Positions 24,722-33,393 of a stretch of DNA of 52,697 bases are shown piece after piece. The notes under the pieces are model-generated. The model was not told where the DNA came from. It saw only the letters and a list, made by a program, of their open reading frames with translations, and did not search any database. The translations under genes were made by a program, and so were the position numbers. How positions within the stretch are numbered: position 1 is the stretch's first letter; each line of letters begins with the position of its first letter. Where the stretch lies: the NCBI RefSeq assembly GCF_020329505.1, contig NZ_JAGKJJ010000033.1, forward strand, positions 1 through 52,697, given 5' to 3'. The stretch is from Bradyrhizobium semiaridum. GTDB lineage: Bacteria > Pseudomonadota > Alphaproteobacteria > Rhizobiales > Xanthobacteraceae.

Positions 24722-26697
24722 GCGGGGCAGAGGTGAAGCGGACGCCGTTCTTCAAGATCCTGATCGCCAACCGCGGCGAGATCGCGCTGCGCATCATGCG
24801 AACAGCGCGGCGGCTCGGCTACGGCGTGGTCGCGGTCTATTCCGATGCCGACCGCGACGCGCTGCATGTGCGCGAGGCCGATCAGGCGGTGCGGATCGGC
24901 GAGGCGCTGCCGGCGCAATCCTATCTCAAGATCGACGCGATCATCGCTGCGGCCAAGGCCAGCGGCGCCGGTGCGGTGCATCCCGGCTACGGCTTCCTCG
25001 CCGAGAAAGAGGCTTTCGCGCAGGCCTGCCGCGACGCCGGGCTGGTGTTCATCGGCCCGTCGCCGGAAGCGATCCGCGCGATGGGCAACAAGGCCGGTGC
25101 CAAGGACATCATGCAAAGGGCCGGCGTGCCCTGTGTGCCCGGCTATCAGGGCGCCGACCAGAGCGACGCCGTCATGCTGACCGAGGCAAAGACGATCGGC
25201 TTTCCGGTGATGATCAAGGCGGTCGCCGGCGGCGGCGGCCGCGGCATGCGGCTGGTCGCGGATGCCGCCGCGTTCCCAGATGCGCTGCGTAGCGCGCGCT
25301 CGGAAGCGCAGGGCGCGTTCGGCGATCCCACCGTGATTCTCGAGCGTGCCATCGTCGATCCCCGCCACATCGAAATCCAGGTGTTCCGGGACCGCCATGG
25401 CAATGCCATCCATCTTGGCGAGCGCGACTGCTCGGTGCAGCGGCGGCATCAGAAGCTGGTCGAGGAAGCCCCGTCGCCGGCTGTGACGCCGGAGCTGCGG
25501 GCGCGGATGGGCGCGGTCGCCGTGCAGGCGGTCAAGGCGATCGGCTACGAGGGCGCCGGCACGCTGGAGTTCCTGCTCGACCGCGACGGGCATTTCTACT
25601 TCATGGAGATGAACACGCGGCTGCAGGTCGAGCACCCCGTGACCGAGGCGATCACCGGGCTCGATCTGGTCGAATTGCAGCTCCGTGTCGCACGCGGCGA
25701 GCCGCTCGGATTGAAGCAAGAGCATATCGGCTTCTCCGGCCATGCCATCGAGGTGCGGCTGTGCTCGGAGGATGCCGTGCACGACTTCATGCCGCAGTCG
25801 GGGCGGATGGCGCGGTGGCAGATGCCGGCGGATATCCGCGTCGAGCACGCGCTGCAATCCGGGTCCGAAATTCCGCCGTTCTATGACTCGATGATCGCCA
25901 AGGTGATCAGCCATGGCGCGACCCGCGATGAGGCGCGCGGCAGACTGATCTGCGCGCTGGAGCAGGTCACGGCGTTTGGCGTCACCACCAATCAGGGCTT
26001 CTTAATCGATTGCCTGCGCCATCCGGTATTTGCCAAAGGCAAGGCGACCACAGCCTTTATCGCTGACAACCGCGATGCGCTGCTGGCGCCGCGCGCCGAT
26101 CGCGGCAGCGACCTCGCGCTGGCGGCGCTGCTGCTCTACGTCACCCATCCGCACGCGCCGTCCTGGCAGCGCGGCCGGTCGCTGGCAGCGACATTTCCGC
26201 TCGGCCTGCGGATCGATCTCGGCCACGGCGTACAGGAGATCGAGGTGTTTCGCGAACGCGACGGCGGCTACTTCATAGCCCGCAATGGCGACCGGCTCAG
26301 CTTCGAGATCGACGATCTCGGTTCGGACAACATCCGCTTCCGCCGCGACGGCCTGATGGATTCGGCGAAATTCCTGCGCGATGGCGACCGGCTCTTCATC
26401 CTGCACCGCGGCGTCACGCTGGCGGTCCGCGATCTCACTCTCGCGCCGCCGGAGAGCGCAACCGCCACCGGCGGCGACGGCAAGGTCCGCGCCGCCATGA
26501 ACGGCCGCGTCGTCGCGGTGCTGGTGAAGGCCGGGGACAAGGTCGCGGCCGGCCAGCCGGTGATGACGCTGGAGGCGATGAAGATGGAGCACGTCCACAT
26601 CGCGGGCGTCGCCGGCACGGTGTCGGCGATCGATGTCGCCGAGGGCGAGCAGGTGACGACGGGGAGGATCGTGGTGGAGATCGAGGCGGCCGCATAA
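24718..26697 (+). CDS. Acyl-CoA carboxylase, biotin carboxylase/carrier (alpha) subunit
   Basis: A 659-residue protein. Residues about 8-455 are a biotin carboxylase (FKILIANRGEIALRIMRTAR, glycine-rich ATP loop AGGGGRGMRLV, MEMNTRLQVEHPVTE). A linker domain follows, and residues about 585-659 are a biotinyl carrier domain with the biotin-accepting lysine K622 in LEAMKMEH. It carboxylates biotin with ATP and bicarbonate and delivers it to the beta subunit encoded just upstream. The two genes overlap by 4 bp. Length and domain order match methylcrotonyl- and geranyl-CoA carboxylases; the exact substrate is open. It ends before a family D repeat. Confidence 0.93.
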   Translation: MSGAEVKRTPFFKILIANRGEIALRIMRTARRLGYGVVAVYSDADRDALHVREADQAVRIGEALPAQSYLKIDAIIAAAKASGAGAVHPGYGFLAEKEAFAQACRDAGLVFIGPSPEAIRAMGNKAGAKDIMQRAGVPCVPGYQGADQSDAVMLTEAKTIGFPVMIKAVAGGGGRGMRLVADAAAFPDALRSARSEAQGAFGDPTVILERAIVDPRHIEIQVFRDRHGNAIHLGERDCSVQRRHQKLVEEAPSPAVTPELRARMGAVAVQAVKAIGYEGAGTLEFLLDRDGHFYFMEMNTRLQVEHPVTEAITGLDLVELQLRVARGEPLGLKQEHIGFSGHAIEVRLCSEDAVHDFMPQSGRMARWQMPADIRVEHALQSGSEIPPFYDSMIAKVISHGATRDEARGRLICALEQVTAFGVTTNQGFLIDCLRHPVFAKGKATTAFIADNRDALLAPRADRGSDLALAALLLYVTHPHAPSWQRGRSLAATFPLGLRIDLGHGVQEIEVFRERDGGYFIARNGDRLSFEIDDLGSDNIRFRRDGLMDSAKFLRDGDRLFILHRGVTLAVRDLTLAPPESATATGGDGKVRAAMNGRVVAVLVKAGDKVAAGQPVMTLEAMKMEHVHIAGVAGTVSAIDVAEGEQVTTGRIVVEIEAAA

Positions 26698-26701
26698 CCC
26701 C

Positions 26702-26833
26702 GTCGTCCCGGGCAAGCGAAGCGCGACCCGGGACCAATAACCACAGGATTGAGTTGTTGAAGAGGTCCGCGGCCCCAGCGTCGTGCAACAACCGCCTTTT
26801 GTGGCAATGGGCCCCGGCCTTCGCCGGGACGAC
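26702..26833. repeat. Palindromic repeat, family D, copy 2
   Basis: GTCGTCCCGGGCAAGCG at the left and TTCGCCGGGACGAC at the right, with the shared ACCAATAACCAC block after the left arm. It lies in the convergent gap between the carboxylase operon and the ABC importer operon. Confidence 0.8.
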
Positions 26834-26838
26834 AGTGA

Positions 26839-27834
26839 TTATGGGGCCGCTTGCCCCGTCCCGTCATTCAGCCAGCATGCCACCTGATGTCCCGTGCCTG
26901 CCGCCTTCAGCGCCGGCCGCTCGGTCTTGCAACGATCGAATGCGTAGCGGCAGCGGGTGTGGAAGGCGCAGCCGGAGGGCGGGTTGATCGGGCTCGGTAC
27001 GTCGCCGTCGATCTGCGGCGCGAGCCGCTTGGCCTTGGGGTCGGCGATCGGCACCGAAGCGAGCAGGGCCTGGGTGTAGGGATGGCGCGGATTGGCGAAC
27101 AGTTCCTGCTTGTCGGCGATCTCGACGATGCGGCCGAGATACATCACCGCGACGCGGTGGCTGATATGGGCGACGACGGCGAGATCGTGGGCGATGAAGA
27201 GGTAGGAGAAGTTCTGTTCGCGCTGCAGGTCGATCAACAAGTTGATCACCTGCGCCTGGATCGAGACATCGAGCGCGGACACCGGCTCGTCGCAGACGAT
27301 CAGCCGCGGCCCGAGCGACAGCGCGCGTGCGATGCAGATGCGCTGGCGCTGGCCGCCGGAGAACTGGTGCGGAAAGTTCTTCATCTGGTCGGGACGCAGG
27401 CCGACCTGCTGGAACAGCTCCGCGACCCGTTCCTGCTTCTTGGCGCCGGTGGCGAGGCCATGCACGCTCAGCGGCTCGCCGACAATGTCGCCGGCCGTCA
27501 TGCGCGGGTTGAGCGAGGCGAACGGATCCTGGAACACGATCTGCATCGAGCGGCGATATGGCCGCAGCGCGGCCTTGCTGAGCGGCGCGATGTCCTCGCC
27601 ATCGAGCCTGATCGCGCCGCTGGTCGGTTCGACCAGCCGCAGCACGGTGCGCGCCACCGTCGACTTGCCGCAGCCGGATTCGCCGACCAGGCCGAGCGTC
27701 TCGCCGGCGCCGAGCGTAAAGCTGACGCCGTCGACCGCATGCACGGTGCCGACCTGCCGGCGCAGCACGCCGCCGCGCACGGCGTAATGCTTGACGAGAT
27801 CGGTGACCTCGAGGAGCGGCCGCTGTCCGGTCAT
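26839..27834 (-). CDS. Peptide-type ABC transporter ATPase (DppF-like)
   Basis: A 331-residue ATPase of the oligo/dipeptide importer family. Walker A is GLVGESGCGKSTVAR, the ABC signature is FSGGQRQRICIARAL and Walker B is LIVCDEPVSALD. The C-terminal oligopeptide-ATPase extension has the cysteine-rich GCAFHTRCRYAFDRC, which in relatives can bind an iron-sulfur cluster. ATG 27834 overlaps the stop of the DppD-like gene by 4 bp. A long frame continues upstream to 28914 but is only the shadow of that gene. It is the last gene of a five-gene import operon and works at the inner membrane as a heterodimer with the DppD-like ATPase. Confidence 0.94.
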   Translation of the reverse strand: MTGQRPLLEVTDLVKHYAVRGGVLRRQVGTVHAVDGVSFTLGAGETLGLVGESGCGKSTVARTVLRLVEPTSGAIRLDGEDIAPLSKAALRPYRRSMQIVFQDPFASLNPRMTAGDIVGEPLSVHGLATGAKKQERVAELFQQVGLRPDQMKNFPHQFSGGQRQRICIARALSLGPRLIVCDEPVSALDVSIQAQVINLLIDLQREQNFSYLFIAHDLAVVAHISHRVAVMYLGRIVEIADKQELFANPRHPYTQALLASVPIADPKAKRLAPQIDGDVPSPINPPSGCAFHTRCRYAFDRCKTERPALKAAGTGHQVACWLNDGTGQAAP

Positions 27835-28844
27835 GACGCCTCCGCCAATTCGCCGGCGCGCCAGCACGCCGCCCAGTGGTTGCTCTTGATCTCGCTCAGC
27901 GGCGGATATTCCTGGCGGCAGCGGTCGACCGCCAGCTTGCAGCGCGGCGCGAAGGCGCAGCCTGGCGGCAGTTTTGTCAGCGACGGCACCATCCCGGGAA
28001 TTTCGGTCAGCCGCGCATCGGTTCTGGCGCCGAGCGCGATCACCGCCGGCATCGAGGCCATTAGCCCGCGTGTGTAGGGATGCAGCGGCGTTTCGAACAG
28101 TGCCTCGACGGTGGCCTCCTCGACCTTCTTGCCGGCATACATCACGATCACGCGCTGCGCGGTCTGCGCGACGACGCCGAGGTCGTGGGTAATCAGGATC
28201 AGCCCGGTGCCGAGCCGCTTCTGCAGGTCGACGATCAGTGCGAGGATCTGCGCCTGGATGGTGACGTCGAGCGCGGTGGTCGGCTCGTCGGCGATCAGCA
28301 GCACCGGTCGGCAGGCCAGCGCCATCGCGATCATCGCGCGCTGGCGCATGCCGCCGGAAAGCTGGTGCGGATATTCCAGCGCGCGCCGCTCCGGCTCCGG
28401 GATTCGCACCAGCCGCAACATGTCGACCGCTTGCTTCCAGGCCTCCTTGCTGCTGACATTCTGATGCAGCCGCACCGCCTCGATGATCTGGTCGCCGATA
28501 CGCATCACCGGATTGAGCGAGGTCATCGGCTCCTGGAAGATCATGGAGATGCGGTTCCCCCTGATGTCGCGCATCGCGGCATCGTCGAGCTTGAGCAGAT
28601 CCGTTCCCTCGAGCATCACCGATCCGCCGACGATGCGGCCGGGCGGGTCGGGCACCAAGCGCATGATCGACAGCGCGCTGACGCTCTTGCCGCAGCCGGA
28701 CTCGCCGACGATCGCCAGCGTCTCGCCGCGGCCGACCGAGAACGAGACGTCGTCGACCGCGCGGAACAGGCCGGAATTGGTAAAAAACACCGTCTGCAGG
28801 TTCTTCACGTCGAGAACCGTCTCGCTCGCCTTTGTCTCGCTCAT
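27831..28844 (-). CDS. Peptide-type ABC transporter ATPase (DppD-like)
   Basis: A 337-residue ATPase: Walker A GESGCGKSVSAL, signature LSGGMRQRAMIAMAL, Walker B LLIADEPTTALD and the C-terminal oligopeptide extension with GCAFAPRCKLAVDRC. The start is ATG 28844 (MSETKASETVLDVKNLQTVF), overlapping the permease stop by one base; the upstream extension of the frame to 28949 lies inside the permease gene. It pairs with the DppF-like ATPase and energises the importer. Confidence 0.94.
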   Translation of the reverse strand: MSETKASETVLDVKNLQTVFFTNSGLFRAVDDVSFSVGRGETLAIVGESGCGKSVSALSIMRLVPDPPGRIVGGSVMLEGTDLLKLDDAAMRDIRGNRISMIFQEPMTSLNPVMRIGDQIIEAVRLHQNVSSKEAWKQAVDMLRLVRIPEPERRALEYPHQLSGGMRQRAMIAMALACRPVLLIADEPTTALDVTIQAQILALIVDLQKRLGTGLILITHDLGVVAQTAQRVIVMYAGKKVEEATVEALFETPLHPYTRGLMASMPAVIALGARTDARLTEIPGMVPSLTKLPPGCAFAPRCKLAVDRCRQEYPPLSEIKSNHWAACWRAGELAEAS

Positions 28845-29737
28845 CAGCCGCGCTGCCTCGGGTCGAGGATGTCGCGCAGCGCATCGCCGAACAGATTGGT
28901 GCCGAACACCGCAAGACTGATCGCGATGCCGGGGAAGATCACCAGCCATGGCGCGACGCGGACATATTCGGCGGCGGATTCCGACAACATGCGGCCCCAG
29001 GACGGATAGGGTTCGGGAATGCCGAGGCCGAGGAACGACAGCGACGCCTCGGTCAGGATGGTGGAGCCGAGCTGTGCGGTGGCGAGCACGATCAGCGGCG
29101 CGATGGTGTTCGGCAGCACGTGGCGCAACGCGATCCGCATCTCGCTCATGCCGATCGACTTGGCGGCCTCGACGAACGGCTGTTCGCGCAGCGCCAGCGT
29201 GTTGGCGCGGATGACGCGGGCAACCGTCGGGATCAGCGGGATCGCGATCGCGAAGATCACGTTCTGCAGTGATGGGCCGAGCGCCGCGGTCATCACCAGC
29301 GCGAGCACCAGGAGCGGCAGCGATTGCAGGATGTCGGTCACCCGCTGGAACACGAGATCGACCCAGCCGGAGAGATAGCCCGAGGTGAGCCCGACGATCA
29401 CGCCGAGTGTGGCGCCGAGCGCCGTCGAGCCGATGCCGACCGCCAGCGAGATCCGCGCGCCGTGGATGATGCGGCTCCAGACGTCGCGCCCGAACGAGTC
29501 GGTGCCGAACCAGTGCAGCGCCGAGGGCGGCGCGAGCCGGTGCGCGGAATCGACGCTGAGCGGATCGTAGCGGCTGATCAGGTCGGCGAACAGGGCCGTG
29601 CAGACGAACAGCACCATGATGGTCAGGCCGACGGTGCCGAGCACATGGCGCTGCGCCAGGAAGACGAACCGTCCCCAGCCGCTGGTGGCGTTGGCCCCGG
29701 CGCGCCGCAGTTCGCTATCGAAGTTGATCGTGGCCAC
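28844..29737 (-). CDS. Peptide-type ABC transporter permease (DppC-like)
   Basis: A 297-residue inner-membrane permease. It opens with a cytoplasmic tail and helix 1 (VLGTVGLTIMVLFVCTALFA) and contains the DppC signature loop (TDSFGRDVWSRIIHGARISL) and the EAA coupling motif (EAAKSIGMSEMRIALRHVLP). GTG 29737 is the likely start, with GGGAG five bases upstream. It is separated from the DppB-like gene by a 473-bp repeat cluster, whereas such genes are usually adjacent or overlapping. Confidence 0.93.
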   Translation of the reverse strand: MATINFDSELRRAGANATSGWGRFVFLAQRHVLGTVGLTIMVLFVCTALFADLISRYDPLSVDSAHRLAPPSALHWFGTDSFGRDVWSRIIHGARISLAVGIGSTALGATLGVIVGLTSGYLSGWVDLVFQRVTDILQSLPLLVLALVMTAALGPSLQNVIFAIAIPLIPTVARVIRANTLALREQPFVEAAKSIGMSEMRIALRHVLPNTIAPLIVLATAQLGSTILTEASLSFLGLGIPEPYPSWGRMLSESAAEYVRVAPWLVIFPGIAISLAVFGTNLFGDALRDILDPRQRG

Positions 29738-29751
29738 GTTAGCTCCCTTCC

Positions 29752-30180
29752 CCCTCGCCCCGCTTGCGGGGAGAGGGTCGGGGTGAGGGGGAGTCTCCGC
29801 GAGGATGGTGTTCAGCGGGCGCGCGGCGACTCCCCCTCACCCGGATCGCATCTGCGATGCGACATAGCCGAAGCGTTGCTTCGGCGTTCTTCTCGACGGC
29901 CGCCAACGGGGGCCTATGCCTCTCCCCGCAAGCGGCAGGGCAATCGCATATGAAGGGCGCTGGATGAGCCGCTGGCTCACTTCGCCTCTCCCGCTTGCGG
30001 GGGAGGCCGGATCGCATCGCAGATGCGATCCGGGTGGGGGCTATTTCCACAGTATGATTCGTGGAGAGACCCCCACCCCAACCCTCCCCCGCAAGCGGGC
30101 GAGGGAGCCGACTGCCGATACTGGCGCCACCAGAGTTTTCATATGCGATTGCCCTGCCGCAAGCGGGGAGAGGTGAAGGC
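29752..30180. repeat. Cluster of GC-rich palindromes (family A) inside the importer operon
   Basis: The stretch holds several repeats of the kind CTCTCCCCGCAAGCGG and its inverse, two ACCCGGATCGCATCTGCGATG-like blocks, and two copies of CATATGCGATTGCCCTGCCG-like sequence in opposite orientations (29944-29955 region and about 30141-30160). Part of it matches bases 64-180. No coding frame is credible. The cluster separates the two permease genes, so long RNA hairpins would form in the middle of the operon message. Confidence 0.88.
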
Positions 30181-30210
30181 TGCACATGGCTCTTGATGAA
30201 CGTTGCCATT

Positions 30211-31158
30211 CTAATCCCCAAACCGGATGCGCGGATCGATCGCGGCGTAGAGCATGTCGACGATGAAGTTCATGACCACCACCACGACGGCGATGAACAT
30301 CACGAGGTTCTGCACGATCGGATAGTCGCGCCAGCGCAGCGCCTCGACCAGGAAGCGGGCGATGCCGGGGATGTTGAACACCGTCTCGGTGACGATCAGG
30401 CCGCCGATCAGGAACGCCGCCTCGATGCCGATCACGGTGATGACAGGCAGCACCGCGTTCTTCAGCGCGTGGTGGTAGTTGACCGAGGCTTCGGAGGCGC
30501 CCTTGGCGCGCGCGGTTCGGATGTAGTCCTGGCGCAGGATCTCCAGCATCGAGGAGCGGGTGATGCGCATCGTCAGCGCCGCGCTGCGGAAGCCGACCGC
30601 CGCAGCCGGCACGGCATAGATGGTGAACGCCTCGAACCAGGTCTTCGGGTTCGGGTTGAAGATCGGCATGGTGCCGAACATCGAGACCGAGGCCATCAGG
30701 ATCAATAGGCCAAGCCAGAACGACGGCAGCGACAGGCCGCTGAGGCTGACCACCCGCAGCGCATAGTCGAGCCTCGAGCCCTGGTGGACGGCACTGATCA
30801 CGCCGAGCGGAATGCCGATCGAGGCGGAGAACAATAGCGCCAGCCCCGCGAGCCGCGCCGTGATCGGGATCCGCGGCAGTATTTCATCGAGCGCGGGCTT
30901 CTCCGAGACGTAGGAGTAGCCGAGGTCGCCGTGCAAGAGGCCGCCGATCCAGCTGAGATACTGCACGACGATCGGCTGGTTGAGGCCGAGCTCGCGCTCG
31001 AGATTGGCTTTGTCGGCGGGATCGACGTAGCCGGCGGCGGCGAACAGGATGTCGACGATGTTGCCGGGCACCACGCGCAGCAGCACGAAGATGATGACCG
31101 AAATCCCGAACAGCGTGATCAGCATCAGGAACAGGCGCCGGACGATATAGGCAAACAC
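30211..31158 (-). CDS. Peptide-type ABC transporter permease (DppB-like)
   Basis: A 315-residue inner-membrane permease with the DppB N-terminus (YIVRRLFLMLITLFGISVII), a periplasmic loop with NQPIVVQYLSWIGGLLHGDL, and the EAA motif (YIRTARAKGASEASVNYHHA, then LKNAVLPVI). GTG 31158 is the likely start; a GGAGAGAG precedes it by several bases. It forms the channel with the DppC-like permease. The gene lies 232 bp after the binding-protein gene and that gap holds a family A repeat. Confidence 0.93.
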   Translation of the reverse strand: MFAYIVRRLFLMLITLFGISVIIFVLLRVVPGNIVDILFAAAGYVDPADKANLERELGLNQPIVVQYLSWIGGLLHGDLGYSYVSEKPALDEILPRIPITARLAGLALLFSASIGIPLGVISAVHQGSRLDYALRVVSLSGLSLPSFWLGLLILMASVSMFGTMPIFNPNPKTWFEAFTIYAVPAAAVGFRSAALTMRITRSSMLEILRQDYIRTARAKGASEASVNYHHALKNAVLPVITVIGIEAAFLIGGLIVTETVFNIPGIARFLVEALRWRDYPIVQNLVMFIAVVVVVMNFIVDMLYAAIDPRIRFGD

Positions 31159-31223
31159 CCTGGCTCTCTCCCTTTGTCCGACCCGCTATGGGATGTTCGG
31201 TTGAACTTGGCCGGCGGAGACCT

Positions 31224-31345
31224 TCACCTCTCCCCCAGCGGGGAGAGGTCGGCGCGAAGCGCCGGGTGAGGGGCCGCAGCTCCACGATAGTCCGTCACCC
31301 CTCACCCGCGCCTTCGGCGCGACCTCTCCCGATGGGAGAGGTGAA
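31224..31345. repeat. Palindromic repeat, family A type, between binding-protein and permease genes
   Basis: CACCTCTCCCCCAGCGGGGAG at the left pairs with CTCTCCCGATGGGAGAGGTG at the right, and GGCGCGAAGCGCC with GGCGCCTTCGGCGC-like sequence inside. Binding-protein genes of ABC operons often end in such hairpins, which can raise their expression over the permeases. Confidence 0.85.
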
Positions 31346-31390
31346 GAACGTCGCATGTCGGGCAGCGGCCGTCTCATCTCGTCGATACCG

Positions 31391-32989
31391 TTACTTGTCC
31401 AGCCAGACGTCCTCGTAGCGATAGCCGTTATAGGAGCTGTTTGACATCACCGTGATGTTCTTGACGTAAGGTGCCCAGCAGGTGCCGGTCCGCGCGTGGA
31501 AGATGATCGGGCGCGCGACGTCCTCCTGCAATTTCTTGTCGATCTCCCAGACCAGCTTCTTGCGTTTCTCGACGTCGGTTTCTTCCGACTGCTTGTCGAA
31601 CAGCTTCTCGATATCCTTGTTGCAATAGTTGGTATAGTTCCGCTCCGAGCCGCAGGCGTAGTTCTCGTAGAACGACTGGTCGGGATCATCGACGGCGTTG
31701 CCGGTCAGATTGAGCCCGAGTGAATAGTCCTTGCGCGCGACCTTCGGAAACCATTGCGCGGTGTCGACGACGTCGAGCTCGGCGTCGATATAGATGCTCT
31801 TGAGCTGGTCGATCAGGATGATGGCGGGATCGCGGTAGACCGCGATGTTGCGCGTCGACACCTTGAGCTGCAGATGCTTGTCCGGGCCATAGCCCGCCTT
31901 CTGCATCAGCTTGCGCGCCTCCTCGCGGTTCTGCTCGATGTTCGGGCCGTAGCCGGGGATCGATTCCAGCATCTCCTTCGGCATCGCCCATAGCCCCTGC
32001 GGCGCCGGCTCCATGGTGCCGCCGATATCGCCCTGGCCCTCGAACATGATCTGGATGAACGCCTTGCGGTCGAGCGACAGCGCCAGCGCGCGGCGGATGT
32101 CGGCATTGTCGAACGGCGGGGAGGTCGAATTGACGATGATGTTGGTGGAGACGTTGTTCGGTTCCACCACGCAGACGGCGTTCGGCGCCTGCGCCTTGAC
32201 GTCCTTGAGCAGCGGGATCGAAACCTCGGTCGGGAACGTCATGTCGAACTTGCCCGACACGAAGCCCAGGATCGCGGTCGAGCGGTTCGTGATGATGGTG
32301 AATTCGATGCCGTCGAGATAGGGCAGGCCCTTCTTGAAGTAATCCGGGTTCTTGGCCAGCTTGATCGACTCGTTGGCCTTGAACTCGACGAACTTGAACG
32401 GGCCGGTGCCGACAGGCTTGGTGCGCATCTCGGCCGGCGAGACGTGGCACGGATAGACCGGCGTGTAGCCCGAGGCCAGCAACGACAGCAGCGCCGGCTG
32501 CGGCCGCTTCAGCTTGAACGCGGCCTCATAATCGCCGTTGGTGGTGACCTCGTCGACCTGATCGTACCAGGACTTGCGCGGGTTCTGGCGGAACTTCTGC
32601 TGCGACTTGCCCATCAGCATGTCGAAAGTGCATTTGACGTCGGCCGCGGTGAACGGCTTGCCGTCGTGCCACTTCACGTCCTTGCGCAGCTTGAAGGTCA
32701 GCGTCTTGTTGTCGCCGCTCCAGGCCCAGCTCTCCGCGAGCTCCGGCCGGATCGTAGAGACGCTGTTCTGGGCGATGTGCTGGTCGAAGATGACGAGGTT
32801 GTTGAAGATCGGCATGAACGGAACGTTCAGCGAATAGGTCGCTCCCTCGTGGATCGAGGCGCTGCCGGGGCTGTCGCGGTGATAGATCCTGAAGATGCCG
32901 CCCGACTTCGGCTCGCCGGCCGCATAAGAGACGTCGCTGATCGCCAGAACAAACAACACCGCGACGGCCAGCGCTTGCACGCTCCGCAT
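31391..32989 (-). CDS. Peptide-type ABC transporter substrate-binding protein (DppA-like)
   Basis: A 532-residue periplasmic binding protein (SBP_bac_5). The signal peptide is MRSVQALAVAVLFVLAISDV with cleavage after SYA. The mature protein opens GEPKSGGIFRIYHRDSPGSA and contains the family signature region LRKDVKWHDGKPFTAADVKC. ATG 32989 has GGAGGGG a few bases upstream; the longer frame to 33340 reads through the leader. It is the first gene of the importer operon (binding protein, two permeases, two ATPases). Ligands in this family include peptides, opines, sugars and organic acids; its placement beside a dioxygenase, an acyl-CoA ligase and an alcohol dehydrogenase suggests a catabolic substrate. 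Confidence 0.93.
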   Translation of the reverse strand: MRSVQALAVAVLFVLAISDVSYAAGEPKSGGIFRIYHRDSPGSASIHEGATYSLNVPFMPIFNNLVIFDQHIAQNSVSTIRPELAESWAWSGDNKTLTFKLRKDVKWHDGKPFTAADVKCTFDMLMGKSQQKFRQNPRKSWYDQVDEVTTNGDYEAAFKLKRPQPALLSLLASGYTPVYPCHVSPAEMRTKPVGTGPFKFVEFKANESIKLAKNPDYFKKGLPYLDGIEFTIITNRSTAILGFVSGKFDMTFPTEVSIPLLKDVKAQAPNAVCVVEPNNVSTNIIVNSTSPPFDNADIRRALALSLDRKAFIQIMFEGQGDIGGTMEPAPQGLWAMPKEMLESIPGYGPNIEQNREEARKLMQKAGYGPDKHLQLKVSTRNIAVYRDPAIILIDQLKSIYIDAELDVVDTAQWFPKVARKDYSLGLNLTGNAVDDPDQSFYENYACGSERNYTNYCNKDIEKLFDKQSEETDVEKRKKLVWEIDKKLQEDVARPIIFHARTGTCWAPYVKNITVMSNSSYNGYRYEDVWLDK

Positions 32990-33244
32990 GGTCCCCTCCA
33001 CAAACTCGGTCTCAAAGGCCGATTGGCATCGACGATACCACGGTGAGCCCGCCGGGCAACCGGCGCAGGTTGCGCCGGGATTGGCAATTCGGATGACACG
33101 CGAGACCAAAAATTTCCATGGACCGGGAATAATGTGGAGACGCACGGAACTCGCGGTTTGTTTTGCTATGCAGCGATGAGTTTCCGTTCTGCAATCAGCG
33201 ACAGTTTGTCGCCGATGTGATGGTTCACCGAACTCAACGCCTCG

Positions 33245-33374
33245 CCCGTCATCGTGAGGTGCGAGCCCTTGCGCGCCTCGAAGGATGCACGGCCCGGCTG
33301 GTGGCCGATTCATCCTTCGAGGCTCCGCCCAGCGGCGCAAGTGCGCCGCAAGGCTCGCACCTCAGGATGACGGT
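33245..33374. repeat. Palindromic repeat, family B, copy 2
   Basis: CCCGTCATCGTGAGGTGCGAG at the left pairs with CTCGCACCTCAGGATGACGG at the right, and the TCGAAGGATG/CATCCTTCGA blocks pair inside. It lies in the 404-bp gap between the dioxygenase stop and the importer's binding-protein start. The rest of that gap (32990-33244) should hold the importer promoter; a GCAACC/GGTTGC inverted pair at 33056-33073 is the only symmetric element I see there. Confidence 0.85.
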
Positions 33375-33393
33375 GCGAGAGCAACGCTACACA

